Source of the DNA: an uncultured Christensenella sp. | Lineage (GTDB): Bacteria; Bacillota; Clostridia; Christensenellales; Borkfalkiaceae | DNA length: 64,000 bases | Reading direction: 5' to 3' | NCBI GenBank assembly: GCA_910587015.1 | Contig: CAJUME010000010.1 | Location: forward strand, 186,001 to 250,000 | Notes under the pieces: generated by a model | The model's database searches: none | What the model saw: only the letters and a program-made list of their open reading frames with translations | What the model was told of the DNA's origin: nothing | Translations under genes and position numbers: made by a program | Part shown: one piece after another, positions 1 through 7,894 of the stretch | Layout of the letters: every line of letters starts with the position of its first letter | Numbering within the stretch: position 1 is the first letter of the stretch

Positions 1-835
1 TCTCTATGGCAACGTTGGACAAAAGCTTAACCTGTTCGTTTCTGGTGTTTGCCACGCGCGCCTTTGCAAGGTTGGTGTCAAGGTTGTCCACAATCGAGTT
101 CAGCTCGTACATGGATTCTGTGTGAATGGTAGCCATGTCCGCCGTCATTCCGTCCATATTTATCCAGCCGTATGTCAGCATAGAGCCGAGAGCAAGGGTA
201 ACAACGCCCAGCGAGATAACCGCCGCAAGCCAGCCGCCGAAGCCGGGCGCATGCCTTTTCTCGTTCTTTTCCGCGCGTCTTTCCGCACGCACCTTCAAGC
301 GGTGCTCGCGCTTTGCGCGTCTGTCAGCCATTGCCGCCTCGCGCTTTGCAACGCGCGCCTCTGTTTTGGCAACGCGTGCCTGACGCTTTCTTTCTATTCT
401 CGCTTCCTTGGTTTCATGCTTAAACATGTCGCGGCGCTCGCGTCTTTTTTCGCGCGCCTCGGCGCGTTTTTCCTTCATTGCCGCAATTCTGTCAAGACGC
501 TTCTGTTTTGCGTCAAGCCTCTTTTCAAGGCGCTTCTGCTTCTTTTCCGCGCGGATTTTAGCCGCTTCAAGCTTTTTCTGCTCGCGCGCCTCCAATCTTT
601 TACGGCGCTTTTCGCTCATTTTATGGACGTGCTTGCCCTTCTTTTTAGCCGCCTTTTTAATGCTCATAACCTTGCCATCGTTCTTTGCATTGCTTTTGGT
701 CTGCTTGACGGGTGCGGCCTTTTTAGCCTTTGCCGTGCTCTTTACCGCCGTGTTCTTTTTTGCGGCGGGCTTTTTTCCGTTGTCTGCAAGCGCTTCTGCC
801 TTCTGCGCCCCGCTTGAAATTTCCTTCTTATTCAC
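1..835 (-). CDS. ypeB: Germination protein YpeB, N-terminal part (cut by window edge)
   Basis: YpeB is the partner that SleB needs for assembly into the spore and for cortex breakdown at germination. The visible part starts with GTG at 835, preceded by TAAGGAGG, which overlaps the sleB stop codon, so the two genes are translationally coupled. About 195 residues rich in Lys, Arg, Ala and Glu form a predicted charged helix. A membrane segment follows (about residues 200-222), then an extracellular start (ESMYELNSIVDNLD) like the YpeB N-terminal domain. The long basic extension is unlike B. subtilis YpeB, which begins almost at its membrane anchor. The C-terminal PepSY region lies outside the window. 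Assignment rests on the sleB linkage and the post-membrane motif. Confidence 0.75.
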   Translation of the reverse strand, partial: MNKKEISSGAQKAEALADNGKKPAAKKNTAVKSTAKAKKAAPVKQTKSNAKNDGKVMSIKKAAKKKGKHVHKMSEKRRKRLEAREQKKLEAAKIRAEKKQKRLEKRLDAKQKRLDRIAAMKEKRAEAREKRRERRDMFKHETKEARIERKRQARVAKTEARVAKREAAMADRRAKREHRLKVRAERRAEKNEKRHAPGFGGWLAAVISLGVVTLALGSMLTYGWINMDGMTADMATIHTESMYELNSIVDNLDTNLAKARVANTRNEQVKLLSNVAIE

Positions 836-847
836 AAAAATCCCTCC

Positions 848-1588
848 TTAAATCGCAAAAACGTGCTTACCTATCGTGGTAACCGTCTTTCTGCTGAATA
901 TCCAACTGCTGGTAGCAACCGCGGGGTTGTAGTAATAAATACAACCGTAGGTGGGGTCCCAGCCGTTCATTGCGTCCTGCGCCGCGTTCATAGCCGTCTT
1001 GTCGGGGCTGAGGTTAATCTGCCCGTCGGAAACAGCGGTAAACGCATTCTTTTGGTAAATTACACCCGAAATGGTGTTCGGGAACTGAGAGGAGGCAACG
1101 CGGTTCAAAATTACCGCGCCCACCGCAACCTGACCGGTGTAGCTCTCTCCGCGCGCTTCCGCATAAATACATTTTGCAAGCAGATACAAATCAGAGCTGG
1201 TGTAGCCCGAGCCCTGAGAGGAGCCGCCCTTCTTGTCGTTGTCCAGAACCTTTACGGAATCGTTCATGCCCAGCGCCTCGAAGGTGCTGCGCCCCGTAAT
1301 ACCGTCGGCAGTCAGCCCGTTCTTGCGCTGAAATTTCTTTACAGCCTCAATCGTGCCCTTGCCGTAAATTCCGTCGACGGCGCCGTTGTAATAGCCCCAT
1401 TGCTTCAGCCTTCTCTGCACCTCTTTAACCTCGCCGCCGCTTGCGCCCTGCCTTAATACGGCAGTCTGAACAAAGGGCGCCGAAACGAGGCTGTTCTCGC
1501 TCGTATGTCCCGTATTGAATACCGCGCCTACCGTTGCAACCGTTGCCAACGCAACCGCAGCAGCGCCTATTCTAAGTGCTTTTTTCAT
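848..1588 (-). CDS. sleB: Spore cortex-lytic enzyme SleB
   Basis: This is a lytic transglycosylase that degrades spore cortex peptidoglycan during germination. The 246-aa protein has a signal peptide (about residues 1-24), a PG_binding_1 peptidoglycan-binding domain (about 50-107, with VQRRLKQWGYYNG and GITGRSTFEAL), a Gly/Ser linker and a C-terminal Hydrolase_2/SleB domain (about 134-246). The presumed catalytic Glu is E144 in YAEARGE. The ATG is preceded by AAGGAGG. ypeB follows directly, the usual sleB-ypeB order. Expression in the forespore under sigma G is expected from the family, but I could not define a convincing sigma-G promoter upstream. Confidence 0.95.
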   Translation of the reverse strand: MKKALRIGAAAVALATVATVGAVFNTGHTSENSLVSAPFVQTAVLRQGASGGEVKEVQRRLKQWGYYNGAVDGIYGKGTIEAVKKFQRKNGLTADGITGRSTFEALGMNDSVKVLDNDKKGGSSQGSGYTSSDLYLLAKCIYAEARGESYTGQVAVGAVILNRVASSQFPNTISGVIYQKNAFTAVSDGQINLSPDKTAMNAAQDAMNGWDPTYGCIYYYNPAVATSSWIFSRKTVTTIGKHVFAI

Positions 1589-1704
1589 TTTTCCTCCTTA
1601 GCAGCGCCGTTTTTAGGCGCGCGTTAATAAATATGTGTAAGACGTGTTACCGCCTTTGCAATTATTATGAATAGGCTTAAAAAAAATATGCAAAAAATTT
1701 ACCG

Positions 1705-1741
1705 CAAAAAAACGGCGCGCACTGTAACAAGTGCGCACCGT
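1705..1741 (-). terminator. Intrinsic terminator of spoIIR
   Basis: Read on the minus strand, ACGGTGCGCACT and AGTGCGCGCCGT form a 12-bp stem with one mismatch around a 6-nt loop, followed by seven T. It lies 30 bases after the spoIIR stop codon. Confidence 0.85.
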
Positions 1742-1771
1742 ACGGCGTAAATGCCTGTGTCCGTCCGAATG

Positions 1772-2302
1772 TCAGCCGAACCACTTTTTTATAATCTCGT
1801 AAATTGCAGAGCGGTATTCCACGTCCGCCGTGGCGGAGGTAAAGCAGAGCGGGGGGTAGATAACGCACCACCAGTTGTCGCCCGTGCCCGTGCCAAGCTC
1901 TATTATAAGCGCGTCGTACAGCCCCGCTTCAAGCGTCAGCTCGCCGTAAACGCGGGTGGGGAATTCCTCTGCCCGCACCGCCGCGCGGGAGGTGTAGTTA
2001 AACCCGTGCTCTTTAAGCGTCTTGTCGCAAACCTCTTCGATTTGCGGCAGAATGCCCTCAATCAGCTCAATCGCGGTAATTTTGTCCACGCATTGTGCGG
2101 CGTAGGGGGTTATAAATTTTACAACCTCGTCCTTGACTATGTATTTAACGCTTTGGTCAAGCTGTTCGTTGGAGTTTGCGCGGACGTGAATGCGCAGATA
2201 GTCCGCCTCTGCGCGCACGGGCTCGTTCAGCGTTCCGCCTATACATAATATTCCGATTATAAGTCCCGCAATAATAATGCCCGCCGCAATAAATTTTTTC
2301 AT
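1772..2302 (-). CDS. spoIIR: Stage II sporulation protein R
   Basis: SpoIIR is the secreted forespore signal that triggers SpoIIGA to process pro-sigma E in the mother cell. The protein has an N-terminal signal/anchor segment followed by the family hallmarks HVRANSN (near residue 41) and DNWWCVIYPPLCF near the C-terminus. I place the start at the ATG at 2302 because AAGGGTG lies 6 bases upstream; an in-frame GTG at 2311 lacks a usable ribosome site. It is monocistronic, with a strong terminator after it and tRNA genes divergent from it. Confidence 0.93.
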   Translation of the reverse strand: MKKFIAAGIIIAGLIIGILCIGGTLNEPVRAEADYLRIHVRANSNEQLDQSVKYIVKDEVVKFITPYAAQCVDKITAIELIEGILPQIEEVCDKTLKEHGFNYTSRAAVRAEEFPTRVYGELTLEAGLYDALIIELGTGTGDNWWCVIYPPLCFTSATADVEYRSAIYEIIKKWFG

Positions 2303-2507
2303 TGTTGTCACCCTTAAATTAATTTTTACAAAAGCGTTATTGCCGCGGATTAAGCTATTTATACTTTAATTTTTAAATTTATTATTGCATAATACAATTT
2401 GCGCGGCAACAGCATACTATATATAGTGGTTGCCTTTGCGGACGGCAACAATCGTTGCGGCGGCTTATAAAAAATAAAAAAAATTATAAAATTTTAAGGA
2501 AAATCGC

Positions 2508-2536
2508 TTGATTTTTGCACGGGCATTTGGTATATT
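2508..2536 (+). promoter_or_regulatory. Promoter of the tRNA-Val/Gly/Cys cluster
   Basis: TTGATT and TATATT are separated by exactly 17 bases, and tRNA-Val begins 14 bases after the -10 box. The rest of the 2303-2507 interval is AT-rich and also holds the undetermined spoIIR promoter on the other strand. Confidence 0.75.
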
Positions 2537-2549
2537 AATTAAGCGTTTT

Positions 2550-2625
2550 GGGAGCTTAGCTCAGTTGGGAGAGCAACTGCCCTACAAGCAGTGGGTCACA
2601 GGTTCGAGCCCTGTAGCTCCCACCA
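2550..2625 (+). tRNA. tRNA-Val (anticodon TAC)
   Basis: The cloverleaf folds fully: acceptor GGGAGCT/AGCTCCC, D stem GCTC/GAGC, anticodon loop CCTACAA and T arm ACAGG-TTCGAGC-CCTGT. The CCA end is encoded. Confidence 0.97.
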
Positions 2626-2646
2626 AAACAGCAGTGCGGCGATTAT

Positions 2647-2721
2647 GCGGGAGTGGCTCAGTGGTAGAGCGTCACCTTGCCAAGGTGAATGTCGCGGGTT
2701 CGAATCTCGTCTCCCGCTCCA
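2647..2721 (+). tRNA. tRNA-Gly (anticodon GCC)
   Basis: Acceptor GCGGGAG/CTCCCGC, anticodon stem TCACC/GGTGA with loop TTGCCAA, and T arm GCGGG-TTCGAAT-CTCGT. The CCA end is encoded. It is the second gene of a three-tRNA cluster. Confidence 0.97.
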
Positions 2722-2747
2722 GTAAAAGCCGCACTGTTTTTTTATAA

Positions 2748-2822
<75 letters not shown>

Positions 2823-2893
2823 AATTTCCCCGTAATCGGTGCTCTTTATCGGCGCCGCGTTCGGGGCTTTATTTTTATAAGGCAATTTAAAAG

Positions 2894-2917
2894 GGACGGC
2901 ATTCGCCGTCCTTTTTT
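2894..2917 (+). terminator. Terminator after the tRNA cluster
   Basis: GGACGGC-ATTC-GCCGTCC followed by TTTTTT. It sits 12 bases from the end of the convergent minus-strand gene and may also stop that transcript, although the T-tract on that side is shorter. Confidence 0.85.
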
Positions 2918-2928
2918 CTAATAGATAG

Positions 2929-5019
2929 TTACTGTAATATTTTGCAAAGCCCGACCTCTGCCGCGCCTTCAAGCTCCTTTTTCATTGCCGCAAAATGCTC
3001 GTTGCTTTCGGGGTCCCTTATCTGCATGCAATATTTTAAATAATCATACAGCACCTCGGTAAGCGTGGCGGAGGGGAAGGCGTTTGCCGAATTCCCGCAG
3101 TTAACCGTAAGCCACAGGCTTGTCACGGGCTTGCGGTCGGCGGCAAGCGCGGGCTGAACGTAATCGAACATAAGCCGCTTATAATTGTTTTTTGTCCAGA
3201 AGTACAGATATTTTTGGCTGCCCGTGCTGTTGGTTTCGGGCGATTCTATCTCGCAGAAAATGTTGTCCACGTTGGTGCGGTTGTTTTTGTTTGCGTCGTA
3301 GGAAAGCAGCGTAAGCACCCGCTTGTAAATCGCGGTGCCGTTTCCGCATGCCTGCAAGCTGCTTTTCACGGCAATAAACTCTATAACCGCGCTGTTTGTG
3401 CGTTTGAAATAATCGAACACCGCCCCGCCCAAAACCTGTCCGCCGCTGTCCTTTGCAAGCAGAATGTGGTAGCGGCAGTCGTCCTGTCCCTCGCTGTTCT
3501 TAAGGTAGGCAATAAGGTTGTCAAAGCTTTCCCGCTCGTTTTCGTCGGGGAAGCTTTCCAGATAAATTTCCGTGTAAAACTGCGCCAAATCGGATACGGA
3601 GCTCTTGTCCGCAAGGCTGACCTCCTTAAATTCAAGCGATTCCGATTGCGTAAAAAAGCTGTCGAAGGCGGAAAACACAACCGAAGCGGCGCGCTTGGGC
3701 TGCATTATAACCCTTTCCGCAAGCGCCTCGCCGAAAGCCCCGCCCGCCTTTACCGCCGCGGCGTAGCTTTGTTTGCACTCGCTTGCTATTTTGTCGTTAA
3801 GCGCGGTTACAAAGCGGTATCTTCTGCCCGCATACTGCGGGTCGGCAAATATCCCTTCAAAATGCTTTAAGCTCTTTTCAATAAGCATGCTTATAAGAAA
3901 ATTATAAGCGTTTTTGTCGGTCAGATTAGCGTGCTCGAAAAATGCCACGCATTTCTCGGGACGGAAGTCGGGCTCATCGCTTTCAAGCTCGAACAACAGC
4001 CAGACGTAGGCGGTGCAGTAATATTTTTTGGATTTGAAGTTATGGCACGGCGTAAATTCGTCTATCTGCACCGCAAAGGAAAATTCGCCGTTCTCTATTT
4101 TTTCGTAAAAATATTTGTTTTCGGGGTTGGTCAGCTCCCGCACGGACTTGTAGTAAGGCTTTTTGTCGTAAATGGAAACGTCTGCCGACAGCAGAGCGCC
4201 GTATCTGCGCTCCTCGTTTTCCGCAAATTTGCTTTTAAGCCTCTCAATTACGTCGGAATTACGGCACGCCACGGCGGGAACGGAGTTGCTTTCGTCCCCG
4301 TAGGAAAGCTGGCACAGTCCCGCCCAAAAATGCTTGTAGTCCAGCTCGTAGCTCGGCCCCCACAGCAGCCAGCCGAAGGTGAAGTACAGCTCGTCCGTGC
4401 GGATATTGTCATAGCTGTCCGCATTGCTGTCGGTTATGTACGCAGTCGATACATAGCGCTTAATAAATTCCTCCCAGTTTTCCTCGTATTTGGAAAGCAA
4501 TCCCGTCAAAAGGCAGGTGGGAGTGGCGTAAGCCTCCTCGATTCGTATTTTCAAAACCCATTCAAGGCGGTCGTCCCTTATGCCGAATACCCGTTTAACC
4601 TTGGAGTTGTTCAGATATGCAAAATACCGCTTAACCGCTTTGGAAAAATTTTCGCCTATAAGCGGGGTGCAGTTGGGTATAACGTAAAGCATTTCCGACT
4701 TGTTTTCCGCGTAAAACGCCTTAAATTGATTTATCAAAGCTTTCCAGTCGGAGGCAATTGTGCTGTAACCTTGTGTTTTTAGCAGAGCAAACTCTATAAA
4801 GGCGCGTTTTTTCAGCACCGAGTTGCGGCAGATAAAAAGAATTTTCATTCTCTGCGCAAAGCCAAGCCCGCAGGGCGCAAAAATTATTTTAAGACCTCTG
4901 TTGAATTTGTTCAGCATCAAATACAAAACCGTCGCCACCGAAATGCAAAGGGCAACCAGCTCCAACAGATTTAAAAACAAAGCAAGGTTAGAGGCAAACA
5001 ACTCTAAAAATTTTTTCAT
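2929..5019 (-). CDS. Membrane-anchored protein with C-terminal GNAT-like acetyltransferase domain
   Basis: This 696-aa protein has a hydrophobic segment near the N-terminus (about residues 12-36), a long unrecognised middle region with many aromatic residues, and a C-terminal part (from about residue 485) that resembles a GNAT fold. The motif ACGNGTAIYKRVL fits the acetyl-CoA-binding Q/RxxGxG loop, preceded by a typical beta-4 strand (AVIEFIAVKSS). The substrate cannot be told. It stands alone between the tRNA cluster and tRNA-Leu. The ATG at 5019 has no clear Shine-Dalgarno sequence. Base composition matches the core genome. Confidence 0.6.
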   Translation of the reverse strand: MKKFLELFASNLALFLNLLELVALCISVATVLYLMLNKFNRGLKIIFAPCGLGFAQRMKILFICRNSVLKKRAFIEFALLKTQGYSTIASDWKALINQFKAFYAENKSEMLYVIPNCTPLIGENFSKAVKRYFAYLNNSKVKRVFGIRDDRLEWVLKIRIEEAYATPTCLLTGLLSKYEENWEEFIKRYVSTAYITDSNADSYDNIRTDELYFTFGWLLWGPSYELDYKHFWAGLCQLSYGDESNSVPAVACRNSDVIERLKSKFAENEERRYGALLSADVSIYDKKPYYKSVRELTNPENKYFYEKIENGEFSFAVQIDEFTPCHNFKSKKYYCTAYVWLLFELESDEPDFRPEKCVAFFEHANLTDKNAYNFLISMLIEKSLKHFEGIFADPQYAGRRYRFVTALNDKIASECKQSYAAAVKAGGAFGEALAERVIMQPKRAASVVFSAFDSFFTQSESLEFKEVSLADKSSVSDLAQFYTEIYLESFPDENERESFDNLIAYLKNSEGQDDCRYHILLAKDSGGQVLGGAVFDYFKRTNSAVIEFIAVKSSLQACGNGTAIYKRVLTLLSYDANKNNRTNVDNIFCEIESPETNSTGSQKYLYFWTKNNYKRLMFDYVQPALAADRKPVTSLWLTVNCGNSANAFPSATLTEVLYDYLKYCMQIRDPESNEHFAAMKKELEGAAEVGLCKILQ

Positions 5020-5115
5020 ATCGCATATATTTTAACATCGGCAGTGGCAAAAATCAACATAATTGCAATTTTCGTGTCAACATTTGTCTTTTGACGTAAA
5101 TTGCCGCGCGCTTGC

Positions 5116-5144
5116 TTGACAACTATTAAGCAATCTGTTAATAT
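5116..5144 (+). promoter_or_regulatory. Promoter of tRNA-Leu
   Basis: TTGACA and TAATAT separated by 17 bases, ending 55 bases before the mature tRNA 5' end. Confidence 0.8.
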
Positions 5145-5199
5145 TCAGTGTGTCAGTTTAAAGGCGGTTTTGCGGAGCGGCTTTTAATTTAATACATAC

Positions 5200-5286
5200 G
5201 CTCGTGTGGTGGAATAGGCAGACGCAAGGGACTTAAAATCCCTCGGTAGAGATACCGTGCCGGTTCAAGTCCGGCCACGAGCACCA
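5200..5286 (+). tRNA. tRNA-Leu (anticodon TAA)
   Basis: An 87-nt class II tRNA: acceptor GCTCGTG/CACGAGC, anticodon loop CTTAAAA, a variable arm, T arm GCCGG-TTCAAGT-CCGGC and encoded CCA. Its 3' end marks the left border of the AT-rich accessory island, a common integration target. Confidence 0.97.
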
Positions 5287-5308
5287 TCTTTGTAGGACGA
5301 AAATACTG
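5287..5308 (+). repeat. Left copy of a 22-bp inverted repeat
   Basis: These 22 bases, starting directly after the tRNA-Leu CCA with TCTTTGTAGGACG, recur as a perfect reverse complement at 9326-9347. The left copy also forms part of a local dyad, TGTAGGAC-N9-GTCCTACA (5291-5315). Confidence 0.9.
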
Positions 5309-5319
5309 TCCTACAACAT

Positions 5320-5349
5320 AAAGCCCGAAAACGGAAGTTTTCGGGCTTT
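5320..5349 (+). terminator. Terminator after tRNA-Leu
   Basis: AAAGCCCGAAAAC-GGAA-GTTTTCGGGCTTT gives a 13-bp perfect stem. From here to 5477 I see no gene; the sequence is AT-rich. Confidence 0.85.
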
Positions 5350-5483
5350 ATTGTACTATATATTGTGGTTTTGAGCAAAATCTGCTGTTTTTGGTTTTGA
5401 CTACTGTCTTTTTGCTTGTTTTAATTAAAAACGGGATTTGAACTATCGACCAAATAGTATTAACGCATATCATCAACTAAACG

Positions 5484-5512
5484 AAAGCCGTTACTTTGTT
5501 TAGCGGCTTTTT
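5484..5512 (+). terminator. Terminator-like hairpin, first of two related copies
   Basis: GCCGTTA pairs with TAGCGGC around a short loop, followed by TTTTTC. The surrounding text (gaaagccgttacttt...cggctttttcatt) is repeated with small changes at 6228-6260. No gene obviously ends here, so it may be the tail of a lost gene. Confidence 0.6.
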
Positions 5513-5641
5513 CATTGTCCGTTTTTCTTGCTTTTACTCTCTAATTTTGCTATAATGATTATGCGATAAACAGTAATTTAGCTTACAATTATAATCAGAG
5601 TATTTAAGGACAACATTGTTTTCATACACATATAATGGAGT

Positions 5642-6118
5642 ATGGAAATTTTGATTAAAATTAAAAAGAAACTGCTTGTTAAAATAATCGTTGTAATCAG
5701 CGTTATTTTATTTATAGTAGCCTTTGGCGTTTTGAGCCCGACGTTCGGAAACAAAATCACAAGAGTTTCCTACACTACGCAAAATAATTCATCTATCGGG
5801 CGGATTAATCTTAATTTTGAAATTCATACTCATAAGGGTTTTGTGTTCAAAGAGGGTAACGTTACGGTCAAATATACAACGGAACAAGGAACATTTGAAG
5901 ATATAATTGATGTTGAATATTATAAAGTACAAAAATTTTATTATGGCAACTATTCCGATTTTAGGGTAGAGATTAAAGTCAATTCGTACCGCGTTACAGG
6001 ATATGCAAAGTATGTTGTGCCTGCGGTAATAATGTATTTAATAGCTGGCGCAGGGATAACGTATTGCATATATTATTGGACACATAACCGAAATATAAAA
6101 ATTGACGGTGAGCAGTAA
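5642..6118 (+). CDS. Hypothetical protein with two transmembrane segments
   Basis: A 158-aa protein that I do not recognise. One hydrophobic segment lies near the N-terminus (about residues 12-32) and a second near the C-terminus (about 122-145). Between them is a beta-rich, likely extracytoplasmic stretch of about 85 residues. The TGGAG before the ATG is very close to it (2 bases), so initiation may be weak. A hairpin terminator follows at 6231. AT-rich like the rest of the island. Confidence 0.6.
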   Translation: MEILIKIKKKLLVKIIVVISVILFIVAFGVLSPTFGNKITRVSYTTQNNSSIGRINLNFEIHTHKGFVFKEGNVTVKYTTEQGTFEDIIDVEYYKVQKFYYGNYSDFRVEIKVNSYRVTGYAKYVVPAVIMYLIAGAGITYCIYYWTHNRNIKIDGEQ

Positions 6119-6230
6119 GCCCGCCGTTTTTTATGTTGAAATTCAAAGTTACTTTTTTTGGTTCTGATATAAAGTAACTACGATAAATTTCAATTTAACG
6201 TAGAATAACTATCAAAATAGGTGAACTGAA

Positions 6231-6257
6231 AGTCGTTACTTTATGTAACGGCTTTTT
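6231..6257 (+). terminator. Terminator after the two-TM hypothetical gene
   Basis: GTCGTTAC-tttat-GTAACGGC (with one G:T pair) followed by TTTTT. It is a diverged copy of the hairpin at 5484. Confidence 0.75.
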
Positions 6258-6278
6258 CATTTTCTATGCCGATAATCC

Positions 6279-6307
6279 TTGATATTATTGATAAAAAGTG
6301 CTATAAT
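6279..6307 (+). promoter_or_regulatory. Promoter of the structured leader and lipoprotein gene
   Basis: TTGATA and TATAAT with 17-base spacing. Transcription should begin near 6313, leaving a leader of about 275 nt before the lipoprotein ATG. Confidence 0.75.
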
Positions 6308-6312
6308 AGCAA

Positions 6313-6450
6313 TGCGACATTATTGAGAATAGAACAGTCCATCAATTTTAATGGGCGTAGTCTATTTTTTATGCTGCAAGACGATACTAATGGTAGTAAT
6401 GTACGGTATCGCGGTCTTGCTGTGTAAATGGTGGACTCTCAATATTGGGG
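6313..6450 (+). ncRNA. Structured leader RNA of unknown class
   Basis: Nested helices can be drawn by eye. TATTGAGA (6321-6328) pairs with TCTCAATA (6437-6444). GTCCATC (6337-6343) pairs with GGTGGAC (6430-6436), with one G:U. CAAGAC/GTCTTG and GATAC/GTATC (6377-6387 with 6406-6419) form an inner hairpin. It begins a few bases after a good promoter and lies upstream of a lipoprotein gene. I do not recognise a named RNA family; it could be a regulatory leader or a separate small RNA. Confidence 0.5.
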
Positions 6451-6589
6451 AATGATTTTTAAGTACATTGTGGAGTGGCAGCAATTAGAAAATAAGCAAA
6501 TACATAAATGCGATTTAAGAGAAGATTGCATATTGTAATTATCGTGTTGGTAAACAAGGTTAGTACAAATAAAAAATAGGAGTAAATTT

Positions 6590-7447
6590 ATGAAAAAGAA
6601 AAATATTTTGGCAGTAGTGTTATCTGCGGTTATGGTGATATCTATGTTATCATTGGTTGCTTGCGGCGACAAAAATGAAATCGTATACGATGCTGGAGAG
6701 TACGGACAGATAAATGAAGGCAGTGATAATGAAGTTATACCTAATGCGGGTTATCGCTTTATCGGTTGGTGCGAGCCGGTAAAAGAAGGAAACAAGACGA
6801 TATATAAGGCAAAGTATGAGTATGCCGAGTATTATTTAAGTGAAGTAAAAGATGTATATATTTGCCCGCCCAACACTATTGAGGGCGTGCCAGACATTAG
6901 GTTTAGGGTTACAGATATACAAACGCATGAAATAATAAAAGATGAATTTGCACCTGCGGGCGCAATAAAAATAAAATCAAATACAGATCCCAGGTGTGTT
7001 ATCAATGGATTTTATGGAGATGGTCAGTTGGGTATAGATAAATATAATCAAGAATTTGACAGTATTGTTACTGTAACCGTTTCAGAAAACCGTTATAATA
7101 CAAATACCGAATTTAAACTGCACCTTGTACGCAACCGTATAGTTGCTGAAAGCATAAAAATTGAAATTGGTGGGAATACTATAGGGATAAATACTTATGA
7201 TAAAATTCAGGCAACTACAGCACCAAAAGATACGTCATTTAAAGATTGCGGTTATACTGTTTTGGAGATAATTAGAAACGGGAAGCCGATACCGCAAGAA
7301 GAAATTTCAAGCATAGTGTATTTTGATGAACACCCATATATGCATACCACGAATAAAGCACAGGTAGGCGATATTATAAAGGTGCAGGCACATAACGTCC
7401 GCGATCCGGAAGTTAAAAGTAATATATTGTCAATAACAGTTTATTAA
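6590..7447 (+). CDS. Lipoprotein with InlB-repeat-like segment, function unknown
   Basis: A 285-aa exported lipoprotein with a signal peptide ending in the lipobox LVAC (Cys25). Soon after it comes a partial Listeria-Bacteroides-type repeat (DAGEYGQIN...NAGYRFIGWCEP). The rest is beta-rich and resembles bacterial surface domains, with no enzyme motif visible. AGGAG lies 8 bases before the ATG. The next surface gene starts 14 bases downstream, suggesting one transcript that begins with the structured leader. Confidence 0.65.
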   Translation: MKKKNILAVVLSAVMVISMLSLVACGDKNEIVYDAGEYGQINEGSDNEVIPNAGYRFIGWCEPVKEGNKTIYKAKYEYAEYYLSEVKDVYICPPNTIEGVPDIRFRVTDIQTHEIIKDEFAPAGAIKIKSNTDPRCVINGFYGDGQLGIDKYNQEFDSIVTVTVSENRYNTNTEFKLHLVRNRIVAESIKIEIGGNTIGINTYDKIQATTAPKDTSFKDCGYTVLEIIRNGKPIPQEEISSIVYFDEHPYMHTTNKAQVGDIIKVQAHNVRDPEVKSNILSITVY

Positions 7448-7461
7448 GTGTAACATTACCA

Positions 7462-7875
7462 ATGAATCAGTTATCAGTAAGAAACTTAATTATAAGAAGC
7501 ATTGCCGCTGTAGGTTTTATAGCGGTAATGCTTCTTGCTATTTTTCTTGCATTTTTTAGTGATAATAAAATTGCTTATGCCGACACTTCAGAATACGGCG
7601 GAGGCAGTGGCACAGCAGATTCGCCTTATTTAATTTCAACTGATGAACACTTACATAGATTATCTGCTAATGTGCAAGGCGGTGGCGTAAATGGATATGA
7701 AGGCGTGTATTTCAGTTTGGAGAAAGATATTGATTTAACCAATATATCACAAGGCGGACTTGCTGGTTGGATGCCAATTGGAACGTCGTTATATCCTTTC
7801 GCTGGGACCTTTTTGGGGAACAATAAAAAAATATCTGGAATTATAATCAATCGTATATCTGATAATATTCAATGA
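7462..7875 (+). pseudogene. Surface protein, truncated after its first domain
   Basis: The 137-aa product has a membrane/signal segment (about residues 11-38) and then GGGSGTADSPYLIST, the usual entry to GLUG-type surface-protein repeats, running through WMPIGT...FAGTFLGN. Proteins of this type are normally many hundreds of residues long. The frame ends at 7875, just where serine-recombinase sequence begins in another frame. I read this as a gene broken by a deletion or insertion that fused it to a recombinase remnant. Confidence 0.6.
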
Positions 7876-7894
7876 TATTGGCGCGAGTATTCAT

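Noticed and set aside
122..851. Overlapping plus-strand reading frames of 85-231 codons
   Set aside because: They are antisense shadows of the lysine-rich ypeB extension, whose repetitive codons keep other frames open. They have no ribosome sites.
5440..5465. A tRNA T-arm-like text on the minus strand (TTCAAATCCCG)
   Set aside because: The flanking bases cannot form a T stem, and no matching acceptor is near. Possibly a chance match or a decayed attachment site; not enough to annotate.
6313..6450. A retron msr-msd or similar reverse-transcribed RNA
   Set aside because: No reverse transcriptase gene occurs nearby, and the fold does not show the inverted a1/a2 layout with a priming G.
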